64,000 bases of DNA from Thermoplasmatota archaeon (GCA_018818785.1 JAHIRF010000011.1:22987-86986); one strand, 5' to 3'; positions 16,499 to 25,937 are shown, counted from the first letter of the stretch. The notes: a model not told the origin generated them from the letters alone. Made by a program: numbers and translations.

Positions 16499-18430
16499 TC
16501 ATCTCTTCCGTTTCTTCTTTTCTACCTTCTTGGTCGGCTGTTCCATGTTGCCTGCGAGTTTGTCGAAGTAGTGCGCTACGACGCAACTGTCCTCACACTT
16601 GCCGCATCTGGTGCATCTCTCCGCATCCACCGATATCCCCTTATCGACAGCTATGGCGCCCTTGGGGCATGCCCTCACACAGATGCCACATGAAGTGCAT
16701 AGGTTCGCCCTGAGCACGGCCCTCGCGAGCCTGTCGAACAAGGCCGAGGATTCCTTGGGGCTGTCGGCAACGGAGCTTATCTGGCCAGCGGCGAAGACCT
16801 TGCCTCTGCCTCGATTGGTCTCGACCATGGCGACACCGAAGTCCTCCATGGTCCGTACATCCCCGATGGTCTTCAACACCTCCGCAACTTGTTGGAACCC
16901 GCGGGACTGGGGCGTATCCAACACGGCCTCGATCGAGTACCCTCCTGCCATGCATGGGCTGACACCCTTCACAAGCCTCAGCGAGAGGGTGTCCGCCCTC
17001 TTCATATCGATCTTTATTCCCAACTTTTCGGACAGCTCCCTCATCTTGGGCGGGAGTTCCTTCCATCTCCAGAAGCCATATTCGACGAATTCTCTGGGTA
17101 GGTCATGCTGTTCCGCCCATGAATTCAGCCTCATCCCCCACACCTTCGCGAGGGTCGGGCTGATACGCGATATCTCCGCACACTCGCTCGCGAGTGCTGA
17201 TGGACACATCCAGCATCCCACCCTCTCGATATCCTCATCGTACAATGCATTGTACTGGAGCTTCCTCCATATTATGTATAGCCAGACATCAAGGCCTGTC
17301 CAATCCCTTATCGGGTTGACGATCACCTGTCCGGGCACGAACGGATTACCATCGACCAGCTCCAATCTGGACCTCGCGAATGATTCCAGTTTCCTGTTAC
17401 CCTCGACAGTGACGGTGCCCTGCGGGAAATTCTCCTCGATGACTTGAGACACGGGTGCGAGTTTGCATACCTTGCAACACCATCTGAAATCTTTCGCTGG
17501 TGGGCCGAAAGCATCGAAATGCTCGTCAAAAGCGTCCCCGGCCGACGCTGTTATCAGCCTGAGTGACAGTGAATGCCTGATCTTCTCCACATATTCCCTG
17601 GTCTGCGGATGTTCGAGGCCAGTGTCTATATAAACAACGGTGAAATCATTTGTGATCGATCGGACCATGTCGAGAACGACCAGACTGTCCTTCCCCCCAC
17701 TGAATGAAACGGTCAGAGGCAGGTCGTGCTTTGAGAGCACACCCTTGATCTCGTGCTCCGCCTTGGCCTTCTTGGCCGAGAGATACTGTTCGTTAGCTCT
17801 GATGACCGCCTTCGTCCAAGCGCGCTTGCCTGATCTGAGTGGTCCGAATTTCGCGAAATCCCTTACGCGCACTCCCTTGGGATTTATCTTGAGCTGGGAT
17901 GCGTTGACCTTGGCGGTGCCGCATCCGATGAACTTGCCCATCTGGATCACGACCTCGTCGCCTTCTCGTATGCCAGGATCGTAGCTCTCTATGAATTCCG
18001 GGGGGAGATGCTTTCCTTTCATATGCCCCTCCGCCTTGTTGAGATTGATCAACTTCTTCGTGTTCCTGGCAGCAAGCATCCTTGCGCCGTCTAGTCTGAG
18101 CACGAGCGAATAATCCTTCTTCTCCAAATCGTATGCGAGCTTCGCCACCCTTCGACCATCTATGATGACCTCGTCTGCTCTGTCCTCACCTGAGGTCTTG
18201 TTGAGTATGACGACCTCTGGCACTATCTGCTGGACCCCGAACTGTCTGAGGAAGAGGTATCTCAACCTCCTCTTCGTCCCTTCGAGCGCGAGTCTGACCT
18301 CTCCCGGCGGGGCGAGGTCGACCAACTCGCCAAAGTCACCGCATTTCCCGCAGTATTTCCCTATCAGTGGGACATTGCATCTGTCGCACCAGAATAGCGG
18401 GTGTTGAGAATCGCCATGGTATGGGCTCAC
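16499..18430 (-). CDS. PAPS-reductase-like sulfurtransferase/reductase fused to PUA and 2x[4Fe-4S] ferredoxin
   Basis: A 643-residue multidomain protein known from methanogens and relatives. In order: a zinc ribbon (CDRCNVP, CGKCG, about residues 15-35), a PUA-type RNA-binding-like region (about 80-185), a PP-loop PAPS-reductase domain with SFSGGKDS (about 245), a WCCKVC pair and a CWMC motif, then two ferredoxin motifs near the C-terminus (CTSCGICVRACP and CTRCGKCEDSC). The combination suggests electron-fed sulfur or adenylyl chemistry on an RNA or small molecule; the true substrate is not known. I chose GTG 18430 as start because a TATA box (taattaaa, minus strand, 18454-18461) is centred 27 nt upstream, which makes a leaderless start; a longer frame reaches TTG 18496. 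Confidence 0.75.
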   Translation of the reverse strand: MSPYHGDSQHPLFWCDRCNVPLIGKYCGKCGDFGELVDLAPPGEVRLALEGTKRRLRYLFLRQFGVQQIVPEVVILNKTSGEDRADEVIIDGRRVAKLAYDLEKKDYSLVLRLDGARMLAARNTKKLINLNKAEGHMKGKHLPPEFIESYDPGIREGDEVVIQMGKFIGCGTAKVNASQLKINPKGVRVRDFAKFGPLRSGKRAWTKAVIRANEQYLSAKKAKAEHEIKGVLSKHDLPLTVSFSGGKDSLVVLDMVRSITNDFTVVYIDTGLEHPQTREYVEKIRHSLSLRLITASAGDAFDEHFDAFGPPAKDFRWCCKVCKLAPVSQVIEENFPQGTVTVEGNRKLESFARSRLELVDGNPFVPGQVIVNPIRDWTGLDVWLYIIWRKLQYNALYDEDIERVGCWMCPSALASECAEISRISPTLAKVWGMRLNSWAEQHDLPREFVEYGFWRWKELPPKMRELSEKLGIKIDMKRADTLSLRLVKGVSPCMAGGYSIEAVLDTPQSRGFQQVAEVLKTIGDVRTMEDFGVAMVETNRGRGKVFAAGQISSVADSPKESSALFDRLARAVLRANLCTSCGICVRACPKGAIAVDKGISVDAERCTRCGKCEDSCVVAHYFDKLAGNMEQPTKKVEKKKRKR

Positions 18431-18453
18431 GGACCGTCCTAGATTCGATGCGG

Positions 18454-18461
18454 TAATTAAA
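18454..18461 (-). promoter_or_regulatory. TATA box of the PAPS-reductase-like gene (leaderless)
   Basis: taattaaa on the plus strand reads tttaatta on the minus strand, centred 27 nt from GTG 18430. The distance matches archaeal TATA-to-start-site spacing and decides the start codon. Confidence 0.5.
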
Positions 18462-18552
18462 CTGTGCGGTCCGCAGCCATCCTGGTTGCCGACCAATCAT
18501 TTGAGGTGATTGGGCAATCTATAATTAGACGGCCCATCTCATCCCGTCCTCG

Positions 18553-19254
18553 ATGCGCAGGCGACATGATGAGGAGTACACGGTGATCGAGCCAAGCTAC
18601 TCCATGAGCTATACGATCGATCCTTACGGGACGACCCATAAAACTCCCCGCAGGCCGTTCTTCAGCCTCACTGAATTGAAGAACATCGCAATTGCAGTAT
18701 CCGTCCTGATTATTGCGCTCACCCTGGTTCTCTCGAAGATGCTCGACATGGATATTCCATCCACGATCGCGCTGGCCGTATTGGCCGTATTCCTAGGGTT
18801 CTTCTCGCACGAGATGGCTCATAAGGTTCTTGCAAGAAAGTACGGATGTTGGTCGGAGTTCAGGGCCAACATGCGCGGTCTTGGATTGGCACTGCTCATG
18901 TCGTTCTTCGGATTCCTATTCGCGGCGCCCGGTGCGGTCTATATCGTTGGACATATCACGAGGGAACAGAACGGCAAGATCAGCGTGGTTGGTCCGTTTT
19001 CAAATCTGATCATAGCGGCAGCTTGCCTGCCATTCCTGGAGATATTGGCCCTGGGTGTACCTGAAGTGGTCGAAAGAATGGCGCTCGTGCTGTTGTTCTT
19101 CAATGCTTTCCTGGCTGCCTTCAACATGGTGCCCATCCCTCCGTTGGACGGGTCAAAAGTCTGGGCGTGGAGCAAACCTATCTATGTCGTGGCCATGGCG
19201 ACCTGTGCCCTAATGTTCGTTATCGCATTGATTGCATGGGGTGCTGCTACATGA
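18553..19254 (+). CDS. Site-2-protease-like M50 intramembrane metalloprotease
   Basis: A 233-residue membrane protein with about six helices. HEMAH (residues 86-90) supplies two zinc ligands and the catalytic Glu. The second signature, NMVPIPPLDG near residue 200, supplies the Asp. There is no PDZ or CBS domain; it is a minimal S2P as in many archaea. TATA-like tataatta (18520-18527) lies about 28 nt before the ATG. The last 45 nt overlap the convergent FAD-oxidase gene. It likely cleaves membrane-anchored regulators or signal remnants; the target is unknown. Confidence 0.85.
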   Translation: MRRRHDEEYTVIEPSYSMSYTIDPYGTTHKTPRRPFFSLTELKNIAIAVSVLIIALTLVLSKMLDMDIPSTIALAVLAVFLGFFSHEMAHKVLARKYGCWSEFRANMRGLGLALLMSFFGFLFAAPGAVYIVGHITREQNGKISVVGPFSNLIIAAACLPFLEILALGVPEVVERMALVLLFFNAFLAAFNMVPIPPLDGSKVWAWSKPIYVVAMATCALMFVIALIAWGAAT

Positions 19255-20682
19255 GGGTTCTAGGAACGCGGGGTACCTGAGTTCGTAGATGATGCTGCCC
19301 TCCCAATCGAAGATCTTTCCAGGGTTCATGATGTTCTTCGGGTCGAGCGCATGCTTAATGGCCCTCATAGCTCCGAGGGAATCCGCCCGTTCCTTCTGCA
19401 TGTAAGGCGCCTTCGTGATGGCCACTCCATGCTCGCCTGTTACGGTCCCTCCGAGCTCGAGTACCTTGTCGTAGATCATCCCGACCGCCTTCTCCCCGGC
19501 CTTCCAACTCTCTCTGGAATAGGGTTCCACAAGCATCTTCGTGTGCAAGTTCCCATCCGCAGAATGACCATAGGTCCCGACAACGACCCCGTTCTCCTCT
19601 GCGATCTTCTGGAACGCCACCACCGCTTCCGGTATCCGGGAGATAGGGACCGACATGTCGTCGGCCAGCGCCACGGAGACGAACTTCTCGCCGTACCTGC
19701 TCAGCGAAGGCATGATGGCCTTGCGGGCCTGGGTCCACTCGTCTATCTTCTTCTTATCCCTGGACTTCTCCGTCGAGACCGCGCCTGTGCTCTTGCAGAT
19801 CTCCTCTACCGTGACCATCTCTTCCTCTACTGCCACGGGATGGCCGTCCACCTCGATCATGCACAGGGCTTCGCAATCGGGAAGTCCTATGTTCATGCAT
19901 TTGTTGATCGCCTTGATGCACACTGAATCCATCAGCTCAATGGCCGATGGAAGAAGTGGCTTCGCGATTATGTTCGAGACGCATTGGCCTGCGTCCTTGA
20001 GTGATTTGAATGCTGCGACGGTCATCCCTGAAGCCTTCGGCTTCATAGTGAACCTCATAGTGATCTCCGTGATGATCCCCAGGGTCCCTTCGCTGCCGAC
20101 CATCAGCCTGTCCAGCTGGTATCCCGAGGAGTTCTTCAGAGTCCGCGTGCCAGTATGAATGATCTCTCCCGTTGGAAGTACGACCTCCAATCCGAGCACA
20201 TAGTCTCTGGTCGCCCCGTACTTGATCGCCCTCATGCCTGAGGCGTTCGTGGCGACCATGCCACCAATCGTGCAGGCCTCACCGCTGCCGGGGGTCGCAG
20301 GGAACCAGAAACCGCGCTTGCTGAGTTCTGCGTTCAGTTTGTCATAAATGACTCCGGGCTCCACAACGCAGTACAGGTCCTCGACCCTGAGTTCTTTGAT
20401 CTTGTTCATCTGGGTCATGTCGACGATAATGCCGCCCTTGACCGGGACTGTATGGCCGCACATGGCGGTGCCCGCGCCTCTCGGTACTATCGGCGTCTCC
20501 GTCCTGTTCGCCAGCTTGACGATCTCCGATACCTGCTGGGCGTTCGCGGGTCTGACGACTGCATCGGGCGTGACATGGTGTATGGATGCATCGAAGCCGT
20601 AGACGTAAAGGTCCGCGATCTCGGTCGACACGCGTTCCTTGCCTAGTATCTTCTCCAGCTCTCCAACGACCTCGTGCTTCAT
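19210..20682 (-). CDS. FAD-linked oxidase, GlcD / D-lactate dehydrogenase family
   Basis: A 490-residue flavoprotein. The FAD-binding (PCMH-type) half shows PIVPRGAGTAMCGHT and PGSGEACTIGGMVATNASG. The C-terminal half carries the vanillyl-alcohol-oxidase-like fold (GHSADGNLH, GTVTGEHG) and ends with the usual ALDPKNIMNPGKIF, followed by an unusual 30-residue tail with three Cys. Such enzymes oxidise 2-hydroxy acids such as D-lactate or glycolate. Many pass electrons to HdrBC-like Fe-S proteins, and an hdrBC pair lies 9 kb away, but no direct link is visible. The gene overlaps the convergent M50 gene by 45 nt. A TATA-like tttta box (minus strand, about 20713-20722) precedes it. Confidence 0.85.
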   Translation of the reverse strand: MKHEVVGELEKILGKERVSTEIADLYVYGFDASIHHVTPDAVVRPANAQQVSEIVKLANRTETPIVPRGAGTAMCGHTVPVKGGIIVDMTQMNKIKELRVEDLYCVVEPGVIYDKLNAELSKRGFWFPATPGSGEACTIGGMVATNASGMRAIKYGATRDYVLGLEVVLPTGEIIHTGTRTLKNSSGYQLDRLMVGSEGTLGIITEITMRFTMKPKASGMTVAAFKSLKDAGQCVSNIIAKPLLPSAIELMDSVCIKAINKCMNIGLPDCEALCMIEVDGHPVAVEEEMVTVEEICKSTGAVSTEKSRDKKKIDEWTQARKAIMPSLSRYGEKFVSVALADDMSVPISRIPEAVVAFQKIAEENGVVVGTYGHSADGNLHTKMLVEPYSRESWKAGEKAVGMIYDKVLELGGTVTGEHGVAITKAPYMQKERADSLGAMRAIKHALDPKNIMNPGKIFDWEGSIIYELRYPAFLEPSCSSTPCNQCDNEH

Positions 20683-20786
20683 GTAGACCGAACGGACAAG
20701 TGTCCAGGCTGGATAAAATTGTTTTCACAGACATTCCGTCTTTGTGATGAGATGGATTTTATAGCGGTCTTGATTTTTTGTATATT

Positions 20787-21437
20787 GTGATTCGGAAATC
20801 TGGAGATGGATGGTTGTTGGTCGCGATCTCTTCTATAATTGTCTTTATGGTCATTTCCGTCGCTAACCCATTCACCGTGTATTCGACCGGGGATGGGTAT
20901 TATCAGGTGCGCATTGATGATGCGATGCTTTTGATAATGGACGACGAAAGCGAATTCGCAATCACCTACGATATATTCTTACCAGATGTGTCTGCCAAGA
21001 CCCTGACAGAGCACAGCACAATCCATTTGCGCTTGCATCCGTCTCAACAAGACGAGGATATTGTCCTAATCCATGATTTGTACCTTGAAATCTCGATAAT
21101 CTACAACGTTCCTCAATGGGTGTCAGCCATGTATGATCCCAAGGATATTGATCTCCAATCTTACATCGATTTGCCGTCCTCGTATTTTGAGTATTTCATG
21201 GCTTTCGACAATGGTGAAACAGTTATTGTCCTCGAGCATTGCCAAGATGATCCGGATGGGACTAAATCGATTGATTCGATAAACAGCCATCCCGATGGAC
21301 GCTACGTCGCCTCATGGGATGGTCTTTCCCAAGGCTCGTCATCGACTGGATATCTGTCTCCCAAGTCTTTCGGGTTAGCCGATGATCTTTACATCGAGTT
21401 CTCACTGTCCGCATCCTTGCTCCTTCAACGATTCTAG
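20787..21437 (+). CDS. Hypothetical membrane-anchored extracellular protein
   Basis: About 216 residues: a short basic start, one hydrophobic helix (WLLVAISSIIVFMVISV) acting as signal anchor, then an acidic beta-rich domain with no recognised motif. A TATA-like tttata (20757-20762) is about 28 nt upstream of GTG 20787, suggesting a leaderless start; a TTG at 20778 is the alternative. AT content is higher than in its neighbours. It stands alone between the FAD oxidase and adenylate kinase. Confidence 0.5.
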   Translation: MIRKSGDGWLLVAISSIIVFMVISVANPFTVYSTGDGYYQVRIDDAMLLIMDDESEFAITYDIFLPDVSAKTLTEHSTIHLRLHPSQQDEDIVLIHDLYLEISIIYNVPQWVSAMYDPKDIDLQSYIDLPSSYFEYFMAFDNGETVIVLEHCQDDPDGTKSIDSINSHPDGRYVASWDGLSQGSSSTGYLSPKSFGLADDLYIEFSLSASLLLQRF

Positions 21438-21522
21438 ATGGCATCGGGCATGTTAGCGACCAGGATTGACCTGTCGACCATCAATCAATAAATACGGAAT
21501 CCTCATTGTGTCGTTCGATACA

Positions 21523-22164
21523 ATGCTGAAGTTGATCATATTCGGTCCGCCAAGCGCAGGAAAAGGCACGCAAGCTCAGAGGCTCTCCAAGAAGTACGGC
21601 ATACCACAGGTCTCGACAGGAGATCTGTTGAGGGAAGCAGTCGCAAAACAGACTCCTCTGGGAGTCAAGATCAAGTCGTATCTGGATACGGGCAAGCTGG
21701 GTCCAGACGATCTCATCGTGCAGCTGATAAAGGACCGTGTATCCCAGCCAGACGCGTCGAACGGATACCTTCTCGACGGGTTTCCAAGGACCATCGGTCA
21801 GTCGACAGAACTGGACAAGATGACCGAGATCGACCTCGTACTCAACATTAACGTCGACCTGGAGCTGTTGGTGGAGCGAGCCGTTGGTCGAAGGATATGC
21901 ACCAAGTGCGCATCGGTGTACCATGTGAAGTTCAACCGGTCAAAGGCAGAAGGGGTCTGCGACAAATGCGGAACTGCCCTCATCCAGAGGGATGACGACA
22001 AGGAAGCGACCGTCAGGAACAGGCTGAACGTCTACAAGGATCAAACCGCCCCCCTGATAGACCACTTCAAGAAGAAGGGTAACTTGGTCGACATTGACGG
22101 GTCGAAAGGCATCGAGGACGTGTTCCTGCAGATGACTGCTGCAATCGACAGACTGTCCAAGTGA
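21523..22164 (+). CDS. adk: Adenylate kinase with zinc-binding LID
   Basis: Makes 2 ADP from ATP and AMP. The 213-residue protein has P-loop GPPSAGKGTQ, the NMP-binding region (STGDLLREAV, LLDGFPRTIGQ) and a LID with four Cys (CTKCASVYH, then CDKCG) that binds zinc. This is the long bacterial-type form, not the archaeal AdkA type. I chose ATG 21523, with a TATA-like caataaata at 21486-21494; an earlier in-frame start at 21466 would add an unrelated N-terminus. Confidence 0.92.
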   Translation: MLKLIIFGPPSAGKGTQAQRLSKKYGIPQVSTGDLLREAVAKQTPLGVKIKSYLDTGKLGPDDLIVQLIKDRVSQPDASNGYLLDGFPRTIGQSTELDKMTEIDLVLNINVDLELLVERAVGRRICTKCASVYHVKFNRSKAEGVCDKCGTALIQRDDDKEATVRNRLNVYKDQTAPLIDHFKKKGNLVDIDGSKGIEDVFLQMTAAIDRLSK

Positions 22165-22248
22165 CACCACCATCGATTTGCATCACCGGCGTCCGCTCTG
22201 GCTCATGACTTTTGACGGGTGCCGGTCTACCCTTTTCCTTTCTAATCT

Positions 22249-22256
22249 CTTAAATA
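22249..22256 (+). promoter_or_regulatory. TATA box of the tRNA-Gln gene
   Basis: cttaaata, about 32-39 nt before the first base of the tRNA. Confidence 0.45.
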
Positions 22257-22287
22257 CAGGTAGCGAAATAGCGCCATCACCATACGA

Positions 22288-22381
22288 AGCCCCGTAGTGT
22301 AGCGGTCAATCATGCGAGACTCTGGATTGCGATCTCGCGAGGAGCGATCTTGCGACGGAGGTTCGAATCCTCCCGGGGCTA
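22288..22381 (+). tRNA. tRNA-Gln (anticodon CUG) with a 21-nt bulge-helix-bulge intron
   Basis: Acceptor arms AGCCCCG (22288-22294) and CGGGGCT (22374-22380) pair perfectly. The T arm is GGAGG-TTCGAAT-CCTCC. The 94-nt length is explained by an intron at 22326-22346, between positions 37 and 38. The precursor folds as a textbook BHB: outer helix CGAGA/TCTTG (anticodon stem), 4-bp central helix CTCT/GGAG, 3-nt bulges GGA and CGA, and inner helix TTGCG/CGCGA. Cutting within both bulges gives a 73-nt tRNA with anticodon CTG (22322-22324). CCA is not encoded. Confidence 0.9.
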
Positions 22382-22489
22382 CCTCTTAATATTTTCGCAG
22401 TCGCTCGTGATGGACGTTGTCCTTGGCTCAGTTACCGACGCCTCAGACGACGCACAATAATCGTCGATTGTTCGGAGATGACGATGACT

Positions 22490-22675
22490 TCAGACTCTGT
22501 CTCCTCTGAAGAATGTCAACATCGCAGGGTCTCGCTCCAAGGTATCCTTCCACCATGCGGCCCTGATCCTCGGGTTGAGCTTCGATGCAGCGGCGACATA
22601 CTGCTTGAACCTCTTCTCAGCTGAATCGACTATGCCAAAATCGTCTAGTCTAGTCATCCCATCCCGATCGTTCAT
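22490..22675 (-). CDS. Small hypothetical protein, 61 residues
   Basis: Begins MNDRDGMTRLDDFG and contains a basic helical stretch (KRFKQYVAAASKLN, RAAWWKDTL). No Cys, no membrane segment. It starts 36 nt after the RNase HI stop codon on the same strand, with a purine-rich gggagcgcgaaggg just upstream, so it may be co-transcribed. No family recognised; it could be spurious. Confidence 0.4.
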   Translation of the reverse strand: MNDRDGMTRLDDFGIVDSAEKRFKQYVAAASKLNPRIRAAWWKDTLERDPAMLTFFRGDRV

Positions 22676-22711
22676 CCCTTCGCGCTCCCTTACCGTAATC
22701 GGCCTGACCGA

Positions 22712-23134
22712 TTAGAAACCTTCCCTGTCCAAGGCCTCATTGACCAGTCGATCGGCCAGCTGTATCCTCGGATTCTCCCTCGGAACATATACCAGTTTGT
22801 GCCAGTGGATATCGGCCAGGTCCTCTCTTATCTTATCCACGAATGCCTTCAGATGCTCCGCCTTGACCTTGTATACACCATTCACCTGGTGAACCATCAG
22901 CTCGCTGTCCGAGTGGAACTTCACGCGGTCCCGTGAAACCTTCTTCACCCGCTCGATCGCCAGGATCAATGCGTGGTACTCGGCCTCATTGTTCGTATGG
23001 TTCCCTATGCATCTTCCATCGCTCTCTAGGCAACGTCCAGTTTGATCGAATATTGCATATCCGATCGCCGCAGGTCCCGGGTTTCCCCGAGCTCCCCCAT
23101 CCGTATAGACAAGTATTTCGAGTGGTTTTGTCAA
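22712..23134 (-). CDS. rnhA: Ribonuclease HI family protein
   Basis: A 140-residue RNase H fold. It cuts the RNA strand of RNA-DNA hybrids. The acidic residues of the active site are visible: YTDGGARGNPG (first Asp), NNEAEYHAL (Glu), FHSDSELMV (second Asp) and QLADRLVNEAL (last Asp). It belongs to the short archaeal/RnhA-like branch without the basic protrusion of the E. coli enzyme. Its gene is divergent from mutS. Confidence 0.88.
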   Translation of the reverse strand: MTKPLEILVYTDGGARGNPGPAAIGYAIFDQTGRCLESDGRCIGNHTNNEAEYHALILAIERVKKVSRDRVKFHSDSELMVHQVNGVYKVKAEHLKAFVDKIREDLADIHWHKLVYVPRENPRIQLADRLVNEALDREGF

Positions 23135-23264
23135 CCGCGCACCGCCGGAAACGAGACCTCTATCGAGCTTATGTGATATGAAATTGCGGGACCATCGCTG
23201 ATTTCGAAGGTACGTTATATACTATCGTTTCCAGACTGCGTGCATCTGTCATTCCTGGCCGAAA

Positions 23265-25937
23265 TTGAAATATGCAACTCCACTGTTTTCCATCGGGGAG
23301 CAGACTTTGGGTAGAGCGGCCACTCCGATGATGGAACAGTACCTACGCATCAAGGAGCAATACACGGATTGTCTCCTGTTGTTCAGGCTCGGGGATTTCT
23401 ACGAGATGTTCGGCGAGGACGCCGTGGTGGGGTCCAAAGCCCTCGAGATAACCCTCACTTCCCGTGATAAAGGGAAGAAGGAGAAGACACCTCTTTGCGG
23501 GATTCCATGGCACGCATTGGATTCCTACCTCCCGAAGTTGCTCAGCAAGGGCTACAAGGTCGCCATCTGCGAGCAGATGGAGGACGCCAAGTACGCGAAA
23601 GGTCTCGTGGACCGAGACGTGGTCCGGGTCGTCACCCCCGGAACGGTCCTCGAGAGTTCCGTACTCGACAGTAGTGTCAACAACTATCTCATGTCCATAT
23701 GTCGATCGAATGCTATCTTCGGCATGTCGTTCGTGGACATCTCCACTGGTGAGTTCCTGGTGACCCAGATCGATTCCCAGGATGCTGAGTCAAGGGTGAT
23801 GACCGAGTTCGTTCAAAGGGCTCCAAAGGAAATCCTGTTCCGCGAGGGCGATCTCTCACCTGCACTGGTACAGGAGTTTTCATTATCCGAGACCACGATG
23901 ACGAGACTGGATGATTTCGCGTTCATGAAGGAATCATCCGAGCCGCTTCTGAAACGTCATTTCAAGTTACAATCGCTCGAAGGCATCGGGCTCGCGGACA
24001 GAGACGCTGCGATCTCAAGCGCGGGCGCGATATTGAGGTATCTGGAGAATACTCAGAAGCGTTCCCTCGATTTCCTGAGCCGACCGAAATATATCGAGAC
24101 CTCAGAGAAACTCATCCTTGACCAGACAACTCTCCGCAACCTGGAAGTCGCCAGGAATGTGAGGGATGGAAAGCAGGCGGGTACACTGTTCTCAGTTCTC
24201 GATCGCACCTTGACCCCGATGGGTTCCAGGCTGCTGAGGAACTGGATAATGGAACCCCTCCTGAATGTCGAAGCGGTCAACCTGCGGTTGGATGCGGTGC
24301 AGGAATTGGCTACTGACACGATTGTCAGGACCGACCTCGCATCATCCCTGAAGCATGTCCGTGATCTCGAACGCCTGATCTCCAAGACTATGCATGGCAG
24401 CGCGAATGCGAGGGATCTTATCGCGATCAAAGACTGCCTCGGGACCCTGCCGGAGCTGAGGGATGCGCTATCGGGATGCGACGCATCATTGCTAGCTGAG
24501 CTAGGCAGAGCCCTCGAATTCTCGAATGATATCCCGTCGTTGATCGAGCGAGCGATCGCAGATGATCCACCGCTGATGCTCAAGGATGGCGGTCTGATAA
24601 AGGATGGTTACGATGAGACGCTCGATGAACTACGCGCATCCGCCAGGGGTGGGAAAAAATGGATCGCCAGTCTGGAAGAGACGGAACGCGCTCGGACTGG
24701 GATCAGGACTCTGAGATTGGGTTTCAATAACGTGTTCGGATACTACATCGAGGTCTCCAAGTCCAATGTGAAGCACGTGCCTGCGGATTACGAGAGGCGG
24801 CAGACCCTCGCCACGGGAGAGCGATATGTCACGCCTGAGCTCAAGGAGAAGGAGCGGATAATCCTGACAGCACAGGAACGCTCCCACTCCCTCGAGTATG
24901 ATCTGTTCATCAAGGTGAGGGAAGAGGTCGCTCGCGCAGGTCCCGGGGTGCGAGAGGTCGCGCACGCGCTCGCCATCACTGACGCCCTCCGCTCGTTCGC
25001 GGATGCGGCTGTGGCGAACCGGTATGTCCGCCCCGAAGTGAACGATTCTGATTCGATCATCCTGAAGGATTCAAGGCACCCAGTCGTCGAGAAGACCCTG
25101 AGCGGTTCGTTCGTCCCGAACGATGTCCATGTGGACACCAACCTGAATAGATTGATAATCCTGACAGGCCCGAACATGGCAGGTAAGTCGACATATCTAC
25201 GGCAGATCGCCCACATCGTCATCATGGCTCAGGCGGGCTCGTTCGTACCCGCATCCGAAGCGAAGATCGGTCTCGTAGATAGGATATTCACTCGTGTCGG
25301 GGCATTCGACGATCTCGCGAGGGGCCAGTCGACCTTCATGGTAGAGATGACCGAGCTCGCGAACATATTGAACAGCGCGACCAAGAAGAGCCTGATACTC
25401 CTCGATGAAGTCGGCCGCGGGACCAGCACTTTCGACGGACTCGCGATAGCATGGGCCGTCTCCGAACACCTATACGATCGCGACAAGGTCGGAGCCAAGA
25501 CTCTATTCGCTACACATTACCATCATCTCACCGAGCTCTCTGATACATTGGAGGGCGTCAAGAACTACTCGATGGCCGTACGGGAGCAGGGTTCGGAGAT
25601 AGTGTTCCTGCGCAAGATCGCCCCTGGACGGGCCAATAAGAGCTATGGTATCCAGGTAGCTAAGCTCGCGGGGGTGCCGGTCGAGGTCATTGGTCGGGCA
25701 AGACAGGTTCTGGATCGGATCGAGGAGGAGAACGTTCTCGAGGTCAAGGCAGGGAAGAAGTCGCACAAGCAAGTCCTTCTCGTATCCGGGGCCAGGGACC
25801 ATGGGGATCATCACGCGATAGTCGACGAGCTGCGTTCGCTCGACCTCGCATCCATGAGCCCGATGGAGGCATATCTCAAACTCAACGAATTGAAGAAGGG
25901 GATCGGAGGGTCGAATGGGAAGAATAAGGGTGCTTGA
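23265..25937 (+). CDS. mutS: DNA mismatch repair protein MutS
   Basis: An 890-residue MutS1-type protein. The mismatch-reading motif FYEMFGEDA lies near residue 45. Connector, core and clamp domains follow, then the ATPase with GPNMAGKSTYLRQ (about residue 645), DEVGRGTSTFDG and FATHYHHL. The C-terminal region includes a helix-turn-helix dimer segment. The start is either TTG 23265 or TTG 23307; ttatatact at 23215-23223 is the likely TATA box. mutL overlaps the 3' end by 23 nt. This bacterial-type pair is patchy in archaea and usually taken as acquired from bacteria. Confidence 0.93.
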   Translation: MKYATPLFSIGEQTLGRAATPMMEQYLRIKEQYTDCLLLFRLGDFYEMFGEDAVVGSKALEITLTSRDKGKKEKTPLCGIPWHALDSYLPKLLSKGYKVAICEQMEDAKYAKGLVDRDVVRVVTPGTVLESSVLDSSVNNYLMSICRSNAIFGMSFVDISTGEFLVTQIDSQDAESRVMTEFVQRAPKEILFREGDLSPALVQEFSLSETTMTRLDDFAFMKESSEPLLKRHFKLQSLEGIGLADRDAAISSAGAILRYLENTQKRSLDFLSRPKYIETSEKLILDQTTLRNLEVARNVRDGKQAGTLFSVLDRTLTPMGSRLLRNWIMEPLLNVEAVNLRLDAVQELATDTIVRTDLASSLKHVRDLERLISKTMHGSANARDLIAIKDCLGTLPELRDALSGCDASLLAELGRALEFSNDIPSLIERAIADDPPLMLKDGGLIKDGYDETLDELRASARGGKKWIASLEETERARTGIRTLRLGFNNVFGYYIEVSKSNVKHVPADYERRQTLATGERYVTPELKEKERIILTAQERSHSLEYDLFIKVREEVARAGPGVREVAHALAITDALRSFADAAVANRYVRPEVNDSDSIILKDSRHPVVEKTLSGSFVPNDVHVDTNLNRLIILTGPNMAGKSTYLRQIAHIVIMAQAGSFVPASEAKIGLVDRIFTRVGAFDDLARGQSTFMVEMTELANILNSATKKSLILLDEVGRGTSTFDGLAIAWAVSEHLYDRDKVGAKTLFATHYHHLTELSDTLEGVKNYSMAVREQGSEIVFLRKIAPGRANKSYGIQVAKLAGVPVEVIGRARQVLDRIEEENVLEVKAGKKSHKQVLLVSGARDHGDHHAIVDELRSLDLASMSPMEAYLKLNELKKGIGGSNGKNKGA

